Source: Lytechinus variegatus
Taxonomy: Eukaryota; Echinodermata; Echinoidea; Temnopleuroida; Toxopneustidae
Direction of reading: 5' to 3'
Length of the DNA: 64,000 nt
Assembly: GCF_018143015.1 (NCBI RefSeq)
Contig: NC_054756.1
Location: 19,241,361-19,305,360, forward strand
This document shows, piece by piece, positions 11,226-21,447 of this stretch. The position numbers and the translations under genes were made by a program. The notes under the pieces were generated by a model, which was given only the letters and a program-made list of their open reading frames with translations, ran no database searches and had not been told where the DNA came from. Position 1 is the first letter of the stretch, and each line of letters starts with the position of its first letter.

Positions 11226-13150
11226 GGTCTTTAGTGGACCGAACGTGGGATCGGGCTAGCTAGGCTGTACGGGCATTGGATCGCTGATCGATTTGAGGTC
11301 ACACGATCGGACTCGGAAGGGAACTCTCACAGTTTTGTTTAGGCTTCTGATGGAAGTAGGAGTGAACTGTGCCTGTGGTTTGCTGAAGTGAAACCTGGAC
11401 TAGTGTAGACTGTAGTCTGGACTGAGTTGCCGGATCTTCCGCTGTTTCGACGTCGGATGATTGAGGACCGTGATTCGTGAGCACTTGTACTAGGCCTATT
11501 TGTAGTTGGACTGAGGATGAACGTTCGTTATCTCGTCCTGGGGGAGCCGACGCGTAACGTTAGACCTGATTATTGGCTGATGGCATGTGTTCGATACCGT
11601 GCGTTTGGACGAATTTTGCAGTCAGAATAAGTCAGTAACTTACCGTACTGGGAATGGGATCTTGGGGAGATCTATCGCTTTGGAATTGGAGCTAGGCCTA
11701 AAGACGAGAGCTGAACATGTTCTAGTGAGTGCAAACTGGTTCAATATTATTGATATTTGGACGCTTTCCTTTGCTGTGCTATAGGCCTAGTCATAATTGT
11801 TTTCTTTTCGAGCAATTGTTATTTGGACCAGTCTAAACTTGTTTGTGGATCTAGCCTATATTGATGGAAACTGTAGACTACATTTCTGGACTATTTGTCT
11901 TGGACCTGGTCTAGACCTAGATGAGTGGAGTTTTCATCATTTCCTGTGCTGGTTTTGGAATATGTTGAGCTGCTGAGACAGATTGATATCCATTTCGTGA
12001 TGCCCAAACCCTGGACCTGGTCATGCTGGTTAGACTGATGGTGATATGTCGAGGACTAGGACTAGAGATCTAGGACTAAGCTGTGAATTTTGGACCTTGT
12101 GAGATGGACTCAGTTGTGGATCACAAAAGGACTCAGTTGTAAATTTCAAATTGCTATGACTATGATCAAATGATGAGATACAATTGTTGTTTACAATTTG
12201 TGTATAATGTATGCTATGTTGAACATGTTTACATTCTATTTCTGGATTGAGAATTAGCTCTTACAGCTGACAGGTCATTGCTGGTTATATTTTATATTGT
12301 AATGTTCACTTTTTAATATTTATAGAAGTCTGTTATACTTATATTAGACACAGTAAACCTCGGATGTGTCGAAGTCGGTAAAGTCGAAAACCTCGCAAAA
12401 GAAAAGTCCCGATTTTACTTATGTAATTGGATTTGCCGAAGTAAGGAGTTGAGTTTCAGCTGTGTTGATGCATTTTTCTCAGTCCCGAGGACTTCGACAT
12501 GTGCGAGGTATCTTTGTACTCATTTGTTTTGTCAAAGAAATCAATTGTAAATTCTTCGCATTTATGTTTGGAAATGAATTGCAATGAAAATATTGTGTTA
12601 GGAAATTACAATAGGGCTAGGGCTAGGCAATCGCATAGGAGAAGGTACAACATAAAATTGCAAATTGGAAGTAAAGATGGAATCTATATGACATTGATTT
12701 ATTTCAAGGGGTAGTACAGCTGTTGTGTGGCCAAGTTTTAGTAATCAAAACTTGCAAAATAACATTACAAACTTAGTATTATGCTGCAAAAGTATAGAAA
12801 ATTACATAAGATTATGTTACCAGCATGTTATCATTTAAAAGAACCATTAAAATACAAGAGAGCGCTATCCAAAAAGAATTTTTAAACTTTGTTTTGATAC
12901 AAAATTATACATTTGATTTTTTCTTCAATAATGATTAAATATAGTAATCAAAACTTTTAAAACCTCTTAGAAAATGTTCAAATAGTTCAAGAATTTGTTC
13001 TTATTTTTTTAAAAGCCTAATAAATCTTAGGGCCCAGATTTATTACGATTGGGGATACATTTATCAATATTTCAGCTATTTATGAGCTGTTCTGACAAAA
13101 TAAATTTTGTTCTGTCATTAAAATTGAATTTTCCTTGAAATTTGCAACTC
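11226..13150. other. Unassigned interior of composite element
   Basis: Higher GC than the surroundings at 11226-12100, without a long credible ORF or repeat. It may be 5' sequence of the LINE fragment that follows, but I see nothing that proves it. Confidence 0.3.
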
Positions 13151-13175
13151 AGTTTTTTGTTGCCTCGCTAAAGAT

Positions 13176-14294
13176 GTGAGTTGTCCAGAGCCTTCTCTAC
13201 CAAAGTTGAACTACCCCTTTAACGTTGTTTTGGTTAATAACATTTTCGTGAAAACTACCAAAGGTTATTCCCAATCAGGTTTATTTTTTAGTGAGATTTG
13301 TGATCATCTTCCAATCTTCTGCATGCTTTATGATATTCATTCCAACAAATACAATAAGGCCAAAGTTATACTAAAGCGCAAATTTACTGAAAGCAATATT
13401 TCTAGCTTGAGGGATGCTTGTCAGGAAGATAATTGGGAGGATGTATTGGAATGTCATGATGTTGAACAGGCTTATGAATCATTTAGTAAAATTTTTCATC
13501 ACCATTTGGACAAGACTATTCCACTTGTTAGAATAAATAATAGAAGTACAGGAAAACGGCCATGGATTACAAAAGGTATACTACAATCTATCAAAAGAAG
13601 AAATGTCTTATATAAAAAGAGTGTAAAGAAACCTTCACAAGAGCACGTTGAAAAATACAAAAAGTACCGAAATAAGCTTACTTCTATTATACGGTCATCA
13701 CGGAGTTTGCACTATTCTAGACAGTTTGAGAATGCTCGAGGTAACATGCCCTTGACATGGAATGTTGTTAGAGATATATTATGTAAGCGAAATAAGTCAG
13801 AACCTGCCACAAAATTTGTCCATACGGATAAAGAGTTTACTTCTGATAATGACATTGCAAATGGATTCAACAGCTACTTTGTGAACATTGGGCCTGACCA
13901 AGCAAAGAAAATAACTCCCGTAGAAGTTAATTACAAAGAATATTTACAAGACAGGTCCGAATCATCTATATTCCTTAAGCCAGCTGATCATCTTGAGATA
14001 TTAAACATTGTTAAGTCTCTTAAAAATAGTAGGTCATCTGGGCATGATGAAATAAGTTCAGAATTGTTAAAACAAATAATTGGCTCAGTCCTAACTCCTT
14101 TACTGCATATCTGTAATCTGTCCATTTTAACTGGTGTATTCCCTTCCTCTCTTAAACTAGCCAAGGTTATTCCTGTTCATAAAAAGGAAAGCATGACTGT
14201 TATAAGCAATTATAGACCAATCTCAATTTTGCCTAGTTGCTCAAAAATACTAGAAAGAATTGTTTATAATAGACTGCATTTCCAAACTTTTTAA
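13176..14294 (+). pseudogene. Non-LTR retrotransposon fragment: endonuclease end and start of reverse transcriptase
   Basis: A 372-codon open frame. Residues about 24-53 (NNIF, then SGLFFSEICDHLPIF) match the end of an apurinic-type LINE endonuclease, with its DHLPIF signature. A basic linker follows. From about residue 265 comes the first reverse transcriptase block: LKNSRSSGHDEISSELL, LKLAKVIPVHKK, then SNYRPISILPSCSKILER. The frame stops at HFQTF, before the catalytic FADD region. Layout fits CR1/Jockey-like LINEs. Both ends are missing, yet the frame has no stop, so it is a recent fragment. It lies inside the composite element, probably as a passenger or captured piece. Confidence 0.75.
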
Positions 14295-15020
14295 AGAACT
14301 GAAATGCCGACGAACTGTTCAATACAGTTAGAGGAAGGGTAGTAAACAAAATCCAGCAGTCATATCACATGTATCACATTTTTAAGTATAATAAATTGTT
14401 TCTTCCATTACAAAATATTTTTGCAAGCAGGTCTTTTTATTTTGTTCACTAGTACCACATAAAATACTCCAGGCATTGCATGTCATCGTTAGATTTGCGA
14501 TAGTATATTTAATTAGTTAATGCTAGAGTTCCATGTAATTATCTCCCAAAGAATTTAAAAGGTGGGTGATCCGTTCCACAGCATCATCCCCCACTTTACC
14601 GTATTGCATATATGGAGATTTTGGAACCACATGAATGTTAATATTTTCTCCATGATCCCTTTAGATATGAACAAAATATTATAGAGGGCTAGAGGATTAA
14701 AAAATTAATAAAAAAAAATTAAAGAAATCTTTTATATACATGCACATCTGACATTGCACCATTCTTGGTGTCCTCATACTCTGTGACTGAAGTACATGTA
14801 TGAATACAGAGTTTCAAAGATGATGTTCAACTATGTGATTGTTTGGCAGAAGTGCATGACCACAGGAAAGATGCAATAGTATTATTATAAAGTCCTGATA
14901 TTTGAAATCATATGCCAAGATAAGATTTTGAGACAAATGAAAGAGAGCAGGCACCAAAAGTCAATATATATATTTTGAAAACCTGCTCAAAGTGGCATTG
15001 TATTGTGTGCAGGTGCTAAA
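14295..15020. other. Interior of composite element, no gene
   Basis: AT-rich, no long frame, no clear repeat. Confidence 0.4.
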
Positions 15021-15029
15021 AATTGCTAA

Positions 15030-15600
15030 AAAATGTTTGATATTGCACAGAGTTTCAAAAACTTTCTCATAGATGCACCAAGTTTCTCTAAATTACATTA
15101 AGTTGTGCAAAGTTCCCTTAAGTTGTGCAAACTTTTCCAAAGTTTCCTGAAAATGTGCTAAGTTGCACAAAATTGCTGGAAATGGCGCAAAGTTGTACAA
15201 AATTGCCTGAAATGGTGCAAAGTTGCGCAAAATTGCCCGAAATGGCGCAAAATTGCACAAAAATGCCGGAAAATGGTGCGAAGTTGCGTAAAATTGCTGG
15301 ACATGGCGCAAAGTTGCGCAAAATTGCCGGAAGTTGCGGAAAATTGTCAGAAATGGGCACAAAATTGCCGGAAGTTGCGGAAAATTGCCAGAAATGGGCG
15401 CAAAATTGCCGGAAATGGCGCAAGGTTGCGCAAAATTGCCGGAAATGGCGCAAGGTTGCGCAAAATTGCCGGAAGTTGCGGAAAATTGCCAGAAATGGGC
15501 GAAAAAATTGCCGGAAATGGCGCAAAGTTGCCCAAGCAAATGCAAAGTTGCCTAAACTTGCATGTCAACTTTGCATAATGTTGCGCAATCTTTGTCAATT
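15030..15600 (+). repeat. Short tandem array at right end of composite element
   Basis: Units such as GCGCAAAATTGCCGGAAATG recur with a period near 30. Wording is related to the 2131-2580 array and in the same orientation, although the element's tips are inverted. Overlapping frames on both strands are repeat artefacts. Confidence 0.8.
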
Positions 15601-15648
15601 TTGTCAATTTAAGGCAACTTCTGTCAATTTCCATTGTGACATGGGGCC

Positions 15649-16060
15649 TTGTTTCAATGTTTTAATCATACTAATAGGAAATGCAGACATTTAGAGTTTT
15701 TTCATAATGACTGAAAAAATGTTCTTCCGGTAGTGGGTGTGAAATTATCAATCTGTTGAAATACTAAAAATACAACAAAAAAAAATTTCTTAAGGCATTA
15801 CATGTCCTTTTTAACCATGAGTAGAAGCTCTCGCGTATAACGTCACAAAGTAAAATACTAAACTTCTAATGGGTTCTTAAAGCTTTTATGGATTACGATT
15901 TTAACTTTCACCAATATCTTTTTTTTTTAATGTGCACAATAAACCTTAATTTTAAGGTGAACTTCTCCTTTCATGAAAGCTGTAAGTCAGGGAAAAAAAT
16001 AAAGAAATACCTTTCTCAGAGGTTATCAGAGGCAGACGACATATCTATGATTTAAACAAA
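15649..16060 (+). repeat. Segmental duplication, copy 1 (3' part)
   Basis: Continues the match to the 58.3-58.7 kb copy on the far side of the insertion, for example AGAAGCTCTCGCGTAT and GAACTTCTCCTTTCATG. From 16060 to the acceptor at 16471 no further feature is seen. Confidence 0.75.
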
Positions 16061-16471
16061 TTCCATGAGTCACATGATTGAATTCTCTGAGACATAGTAC
16101 AACCTTTCTTAGAATTGCACTATAAAATCATCTCTATGCGATAGATTTACTTCACATTTTATTGCATGTGGTTTTAAGGACAGCGCTTGTCTGTCTTTCC
16201 CTTTCTTTCTCCCTTTCCTCATTATTTGAAATAATCTGTTCCTTTCATTTCTTAATATCTCCCCATCGTTTGTCTTTACTAGTACGCTGAGGAGAGCATC
16301 CATGACACTAGGATAAAGAAAATAAGGTTTTGACTGCATTGGAATTGCGGAAGTAATTTGACCCTATATTATGACTATATGATATTTGTTGATTTTTGTC
16401 ATGAAGTCAAAATCAATGCAAATATGTGGACTAAAAAAGGGCTATATTTTTGTATTTATTTTTCCTTACAG

Positions 16472-16561
16472 CTATCAGTTTGCTACCCGGAAATGTAAGA
16501 TACATTCAGTCTCCTAATTACCCGTCCAACTACACCAACAAAACTAACGTTAGGTGGCTAG
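16472..16561 (+). pseudogene. CUB exon 2, 5' part (interrupted)
   Basis: Follows a pyrimidine-rich acceptor (TTTTTCCTTACAG). Encodes the opening of a CUB domain, with YIQSPNYPSNY and NVRWL, in phase 1. The coding sequence then runs into the retrotransposon, and reading through meets TGA at 16570-16572. The rest of the exon lies at 21199-21447; the two parts add up to 339 bases, divisible by three. Confidence 0.85.
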
Positions 16562-16694
16562 CGCCATTATGATTTATAGTTTAATTGTGCCACCACAAGT
16601 GGCTTCCCATATATGTATGCGGCGACTCTGCCACGATCAATAAATGTCTCACAACCTATTCAAATCGTCTGTAGTTTCCTTTTATCTAATTGCG
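16562..16694 (+). repeat. Left long terminal repeat
   Basis: 133 bases (134 if the shared T is counted), starting CGCCATTATGATTTATAG. It contains AATAAA within ATCAATAAATGTCTC, a likely polyadenylation signal. It lacks the usual TG...CA ends. Confidence 0.75.
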
Positions 16695-16881
16695 TGGTGG
16701 CTTACGGTGTGATCAGAATTCCGCGGCTAACTTTCGCTACCAGGATCAAAGAATCCGGATTGGGGGAAATCTCGCTCAGAAACTTGGGGACAGGCGCTCA
16801 CCAGGTCTAAATGTGGTGTGATAGTTTGGGTAGGCATACAGAGTTGAGTATTTATAAAGCGTACGTAGTCCCATATATATT

Positions 16882-19872
16882 ATGTACTGTACTGCAATGC
16901 GCGCCGCATCGACGAAGCGATGCACGGTCGTGGCGGAGCCCACCCGCGTCGGGCTCGCATCTATACAGAGATGTGTAGCCGTCGCTGAGGCACCTCAGCG
17001 TAGGTGTCCTCCTGCTGTAGAGCATAAGTCTATCGTGACTAAATCTAAGAATGACACCCCATTTTTCCCTGCCAGTGTTAGGGGAACCCCCGAACAGTTG
17101 ACAGTGGAATTGCATAGTGGTTCTCCTTTGAATTTGATAAGTGAGTCTACTGCTGATTTCTTTGGCCTTGAAGTTGTAATCGATATGTTTGGTTACAGTG
17201 ACTATGTTGACCCTGAAGTGTCGTTTGCCTTACCATCTGGTATTGTTGGCATTACATCTTTTTCTCTTTTCTATGATGGATGTGAGTTGTATTATGATGG
17301 TTTCGTGGTTGAAGACAGTGTGGTGAACTTTGATGTGATGGCTGGGGCTCCCTTTATGGAGAAGAATGATGTTTCGATTCGACCTTCTAAACGCCAAATC
17401 ATGTTTGGGGACTACCATACTTTTTCTTACATGTCATCATCTAATCAATTCCAATCTAATCCCACTAGTATGAATGAGTTAGATGAGCTGGATCGTGCAG
17501 TGGGTATGATAATGCAAGGATCTGAGAGTGAGTGCAAACACACTAATCCTGGATTTGACAGTGAGTGTAAACACACTCTTCCACTAAATGACTGTTCTCA
17601 AGTGCACAGAGAGATCATGGATGTTGGGTGTAATATAGAGGTGAATGAGACTGAAGCTGAGCGTCCACACATTCACCAGTCCAATGACAATGATAACATA
17701 CACAATGAGGTCGAGTGTAGTGTTGGAGAGAATGAGACTGAAGCTGACCGTTTACATACTCGCAAGTCCAATGACATTAATAACATACACAATGAGGTCA
17801 TGGATGTTGAGTGTAATGTAGAGGTGAATGAGACTGAAGCTGAGCATTCACACATTCACCAGTCCAATGACAATGATAACATACACAATGAGGTCGAGTG
17901 TAGTGTTGGAGAGAATGAGACTGAAGCTGACCATTTACACAATCGCAAATCCAATGACATTAATAACATACACAATGAGGTCATGGATGTTGAGTGTAAT
18001 GTAGAGGTGAATGAGACTGAAGCTGACCATCCGCACATTCACAAGTCCTATGACAATAACATGCACAGTGAGTTCGGACTGATGACCAGTGTGGAGACTG
18101 AAAGTGTTATGACTGAGTATGATGTTGGAAACCCAGACTTGGGATTTACGTCACCACTACGTGAGTCGAAGATGGATGGTGAGATTGGTGAGACGTTGAG
18201 TGAAAGCGTTGAGATAGTGACAGTCACAGAATCCAAAAGCTCTAAGCCTGCTGTGAGTACTGAGGATAATTGCTGTGATCGTGCTAAGCTATGCGTAAAG
18301 ACAGTAGGTGCAGTTGGGTCACATTACAATTGTCAGGTACAACATCAACATGAACATATTAGTTGCAGCGGTGACCTATCGTGTGTAAAGGTCGTAGGTG
18401 AATTTAGGCCACAAAACAACAATCAGGAAAATTACCAACATAGACAATTTTACAGTGTTCCTGATACTGAGCCTAGCTCTGCATCTGGTGTTCCTGGTAC
18501 TGAGCCTAGCTCTGTTGTTCCTGATACTGAGCCTAGCTCTGGCATTCCTGATACTGAGCCTAGCTCTGGTGTTCCTGATACTAAGCTTAGCTCTGTTCCC
18601 GACACTGAGCCTACATGTAGCTATGGCGTTCTTGATACTGAGCCTAGCTCTGGTGTTCCCGGTACTGAGCATAGCTCTGGCATTCCCGGTAACGAGCCAA
18701 GCTTTGACATTCCTGATACTGAGCTTAGCTCTAATACTAAGCCTTCCTGTAGTGTCATGGTAATGAGCCTTACATTAGCTCTTTTGTGTCTTGTCTTGAA
18801 CATAGCTCTAGTGGTAGTATGCTCTTGTTTCATCGTTACTCATGTTTCGGAAGCGGAGCCTAGCCTTGCTGTTGCAGGTTATGTACACAGTGCTGACATC
18901 ACTTCAATAGAGAATTGTGCCATCATTCGATCGCTTTCGCATGACCTTTATTCTCCTTTCACTACAGTAGAGAACCGTATTCGCGAAATCCATGATCGGC
19001 TTGAAAACCGAACCGCTGACTACCCGTCAGACATAGAGTACGTCAATGAGAGTATCCGCAGTACAAATCGTTATTTCGGTTTCGTTCGTTGTACACGTGA
19101 TCATGATATGCCCAGACATGTTTGTGGTGTCTGCAACGCAGATCGTTTTCGGCATTTCGTCTTCGTTCATTGTACACGCGATCATGATATGCCCCGGCAT
19201 GTCTGTGGTGAGCCGTGTCACCGCACAGACGCTTACCTTGATATTGCGCTGTGTTCCTCTCTCATCAATAGTAACCATCACTATACGAGTCTCTTACCTT
19301 ATGAGGTGTTCTATGGATGCACAGCTTACATGTACATGCATTCTGTAGCTAGTATCATCTGGTCGCCCTACATGGACTGTATAGCTTATAGTACAATAGA
19401 CAAGGATTTGGCACCTTGCCTTAGTCCCAAGACGCCTACTCTCCTACAGAATCCTGCTGATCGATTGATATTGCCTGTTGTCCATCACGCTACTGATCCT
19501 GAGGTGATTTTGCTGCTATCTTACCTGTGTGACTACATCTGTTCTGGTAACCAGTCCTCTGCATATGATGTCATGACTAGTCGTCCCACCTCACCGCTCT
19601 TTGAGGACGGAAAAGCGGCCCACAGTAGCACACCCTTACTCCATGTTCATGGAAGTTTGTCACGCACCGTATTACCGGTTTCCGACCCAGTCCGTACCCC
19701 TGCTGTTGTTGATCAGCCCTTGAGGATCCAACCCCCCGTTGGATCTTGGCCTAGATGCGTCGCGACCATTGGACACCAGGATTGGCTTCTATGGACTTGT
19801 GGACCTCGCCCACCGTCGCCCTTTTCTGATGGAACTCGCATGATCCCCAATCCCATGATGTACCTCGCATGA
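16882..19872 (+). CDS. Retrotransposon ORF: inactive protease-like domain, repeats, membrane segment, integrase-tail remnant
   Basis: 996 residues. Residues 72-100 (LTVELHSGSPLNLIS...FFGLEV) resemble the flap and active site of a retroviral-type aspartic protease, but the catalytic Asp position reads His (HSG for DSG/DTG). Residues 148-177 (AGAPFMEKNDVSIRPSKRQ) match the protease end in Gypsy elements. Acidic NETEA repeats follow at about 240-395, then PDTEPSSG repeats at about 525-620, a hydrophobic span at about 625-652 that could cross a membrane, two copies of TRDHDMPRHVCG, and near residue 798 HHYTSLLPYEVFYG, like the end of an integrase core. Reverse transcriptase and RNase H are missing. 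The start codon is the first ATG; the true start is uncertain. Confidence 0.7.
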   Translation: MYCTAMRAASTKRCTVVAEPTRVGLASIQRCVAVAEAPQRRCPPAVEHKSIVTKSKNDTPFFPASVRGTPEQLTVELHSGSPLNLISESTADFFGLEVVIDMFGYSDYVDPEVSFALPSGIVGITSFSLFYDGCELYYDGFVVEDSVVNFDVMAGAPFMEKNDVSIRPSKRQIMFGDYHTFSYMSSSNQFQSNPTSMNELDELDRAVGMIMQGSESECKHTNPGFDSECKHTLPLNDCSQVHREIMDVGCNIEVNETEAERPHIHQSNDNDNIHNEVECSVGENETEADRLHTRKSNDINNIHNEVMDVECNVEVNETEAEHSHIHQSNDNDNIHNEVECSVGENETEADHLHNRKSNDINNIHNEVMDVECNVEVNETEADHPHIHKSYDNNMHSEFGLMTSVETESVMTEYDVGNPDLGFTSPLRESKMDGEIGETLSESVEIVTVTESKSSKPAVSTEDNCCDRAKLCVKTVGAVGSHYNCQVQHQHEHISCSGDLSCVKVVGEFRPQNNNQENYQHRQFYSVPDTEPSSASGVPGTEPSSVVPDTEPSSGIPDTEPSSGVPDTKLSSVPDTEPTCSYGVLDTEPSSGVPGTEHSSGIPGNEPSFDIPDTELSSNTKPSCSVMVMSLTLALLCLVLNIALVVVCSCFIVTHVSEAEPSLAVAGYVHSADITSIENCAIIRSLSHDLYSPFTTVENRIREIHDRLENRTADYPSDIEYVNESIRSTNRYFGFVRCTRDHDMPRHVCGVCNADRFRHFVFVHCTRDHDMPRHVCGEPCHRTDAYLDIALCSSLINSNHHYTSLLPYEVFYGCTAYMYMHSVASIIWSPYMDCIAYSTIDKDLAPCLSPKTPTLLQNPADRLILPVVHHATDPEVILLLSYLCDYICSGNQSSAYDVMTSRPTSPLFEDGKAAHSSTPLLHVHGSLSRTVLPVSDPVRTPAVVDQPLRIQPPVGSWPRCVATIGHQDWLLWTCGPRPPSPFSDGTRMIPNPMMYLA
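17673..18038 (+). repeat. Two 183-bp tandem repeats in the retrotransposon ORF
   Basis: 17673-17855 and 17856-18038 are near copies, each encoding 61 residues with NETEA, SNDNDNIHNE and SNDINNIHNE motifs. The period keeps the frame open. Confidence 0.8.
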
Positions 19873-21024
19873 TTCCCTACCCCTGATGGAACTCACTTAT
19901 CTGGTCGGAGTGTGGTTGTAATGCGACCTTGGCTTTCTGGACTCTTTCAGGCTCATATGATGACTTCGCACACAATGATTTTCGCCGTGTTTGGTGACTG
20001 CCCCGTGGGCTTTCAGTTTTTTTTCCCACTTCAGCATGCACGGTGGCCCAAAGCCCCCCCCCCCGCCGTGTCCCTTGGTAATATCTGCAGGAGTGACAAT
20101 AATGTTTAAAGTGTCTACATTTTACCAGTGGTGTATTATGTTTTTTATTATTCATTCCCTGTATTGTTACTCATGTTTTGCTTGGGGATACGGGTATGGT
20201 TTCGCTATTTTTGTGCTTATTTTTTATTTATAGATATATACAAGTATAGAGTTGCAGTTGGTTTTAAGTTTGTCATGGTTTTACCACACAACGAATATCA
20301 TTGTGTTACTACACTGATTGGATGCAGGAAGTTGGTTAAATTTGTATTACGGCATACTATAGTCTTTGTTTCGTTTTTGAGTATTTTTTTTTATGCCGTG
20401 TGTGCATACTTTCGGCCGTTTAAGATTATTAGTAGTGTACTGACCATATTTGGAAACAAGCCTTATTTTTTTTGTTTTTTATATTCAGTAGTGAATCCAC
20501 ATGACTTGTTTCATTTGGTCACATTTTTTTTGTGTTTTCGTATATGGTCGTGATTAAAGAGTGCTTTTGTGGTATTATTTATGCCTTTGATTTGTTAGAA
20601 GTAGCATGTATGCGTGCTGTTGTACATTATGTACGCAATTTGACCAGGCAGTCAATTTCTTTTTTATTGTTTAAAACAAAGCGAAGGTAGTTGGGATTAG
20701 TGTATTGTTTTAATATATTTTGAGGTTTTATATTAATGACCTGTATAGTGGAATTGTTATATGTCCTTTATCCATACTATACGTATATGGCTATTATTTG
20801 AGGTTTGTTATATTACTCGTATAGGGGAATGGATTTGATCCTTATCATTTGCACAGATCATATTTAGACTGAAACAGTTATGGCCATTTTTGATATACCT
20901 ACTGTTTAAGTGTAACCCTACTTATGTTATTCTGTTACTTGAATATTGAATATTTTTATTGGTGTTCATACGTTTTGAATATGATTTCATACAGTCAAAT
21001 TGAAGCTTGATTTTGGATCTGTTT

Positions 21025-21049
21025 AAAGGAAAAAAAAGAGAGAAAAGAA
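21025..21049 (+). promoter_or_regulatory. Polypurine tract (plus-strand primer)
   Basis: All-purine run of A and G ending 13 bases before the right terminal repeat, the expected place for the plus-strand priming tract. Confidence 0.6.
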
Positions 21050-21062
21050 TGAAACGTAATCA

Positions 21063-21195
21063 CGCCATTATGATTTATAGTTTAATTGTGCCACCACAAG
21101 TGGCTTCCCATATATGTATGCGGCGACTCTGCCACGATCAATAAATGTCTCACAACCTATTCAAATCGTCTGTAGTTTCCTTTTATCTAATTGCG
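21063..21195 (+). repeat. Right long terminal repeat
   Basis: Matches the left repeat base for base by eye. An ATG at 21114 in this repeat opens a frame that enters the interrupted CUB exon in the correct frame. Confidence 0.8.
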
Positions 21196-21198
21196 TAG

Positions 21199-21447
21199 TA
21201 AGTGTTCCTACTCCATATCAAGTAATACTTCATTTTACTCATTTCTCAACCGAGGAGAATTGTGACTTCGTTTGCGTGAGGGATGGATGGACATCAGACT
21301 ATTCAAACTCAACAAGAGTGGCATCTCTGTCAGGAGATTTGAATCCAGATGACATCGTTTCAAGAGGATCATATCTTTGGGTTAATTTCACCAGTGATGA
21401 CTGGGTTACTAGTACGGGATTCGAAGCACAACTTACACCATTCCGAA
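21199..21447 (+). pseudogene. CUB exon 2, 3' part (interrupted)
   Basis: Encodes SVPTPYQVILHF, ENCDFVCVRDGWTSDYSNS, LSGDLNPDDIVSRGSYLW and TSTGFEAQLTPFRS, then the donor GTAAGT at 21448 in phase 1. It has two cysteines (NCDFVC), unlike its neighbours. Apart from the insertion the reading frame is intact. It is most similar to exon 4 (23850-24203), sharing the TSDDWVTSTGFEA end. Confidence 0.85.

Larger units (their letters stand above)
2074..15648. mobile_element. 13.6 kb composite DNA element with terminal inverted repeats in intron 1
   Basis: The left end starts GGCCCCATGTCACA and the right end finishes TGTGACATGGGGCC; the inverted match continues through about 60 bases (GGAAATTGACA, AAGTTGCC, TTGACAAAATTGAC). 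Flanks are CTGTTTCA (2066-2073) and TTGTTTCA (15649-15656), a seven- or eight-base target duplication. The paralogous sequence near 58306-58330 reads straight across with no insert, which fixes the borders. Inside are two short-repeat arrays, a tandem fold-back array, a copy of the 42.7 kb element and a LINE fragment. No transposase is recognisable, so it is non-autonomous; the superfamily is unknown (8 bp duplications fit hAT, among others). Confidence 0.8.
16562..21195 (+). mobile_element. LTR retrotransposon (Gypsy-like, non-autonomous) inserted in CUB exon 2
   Basis: Bounded by direct repeats 16562-16694 and 21063-21195 that I find identical. A TGG at 16695 right after the left repeat fits a tRNA primer site, and a purine tract at 21025-21049 precedes the right repeat. 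TAG at 16559-16561 and 21196-21198 may be the target duplication, short for this class. One 996-codon ORF has protease-like and integrase-tail-like parts but no reverse transcriptase. 19873-21024 holds no credible gene; the hydrophobic 141-codon frame at 20128-20553 is doubtful. Identical repeats point to recent insertion. Confidence 0.8.

Noticed and set aside
2074-15648. Polinton/Maverick virus-like element
   Set aside because: Size and inverted ends suit it roughly, but no DNA polymerase B, integrase, ATPase or capsid frame is present and the duplication is not 6 bp.
15093-15694. Several overlapping frames of 95-189 codons
   Set aside because: Short-period array; no domain and equal openness in opposite strands.
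16613-16810. 65-codon frame starting MYAATLPRS
   Set aside because: Left LTR text running into the primer region; only the right-LTR version enters a CUB exon in frame.
18376-18833. Leu/Ser-rich and Arg-rich frames overlapping the retroelement ORF
   Set aside because: Shadow frames of the PDTEPSSG repeat.
20128-20553. Hydrophobic 141-codon frame in the retroelement 3' region
   Set aside because: T-rich DNA gives Phe/Leu/Val-rich frames by chance; no motif. An envelope-like role cannot be supported.
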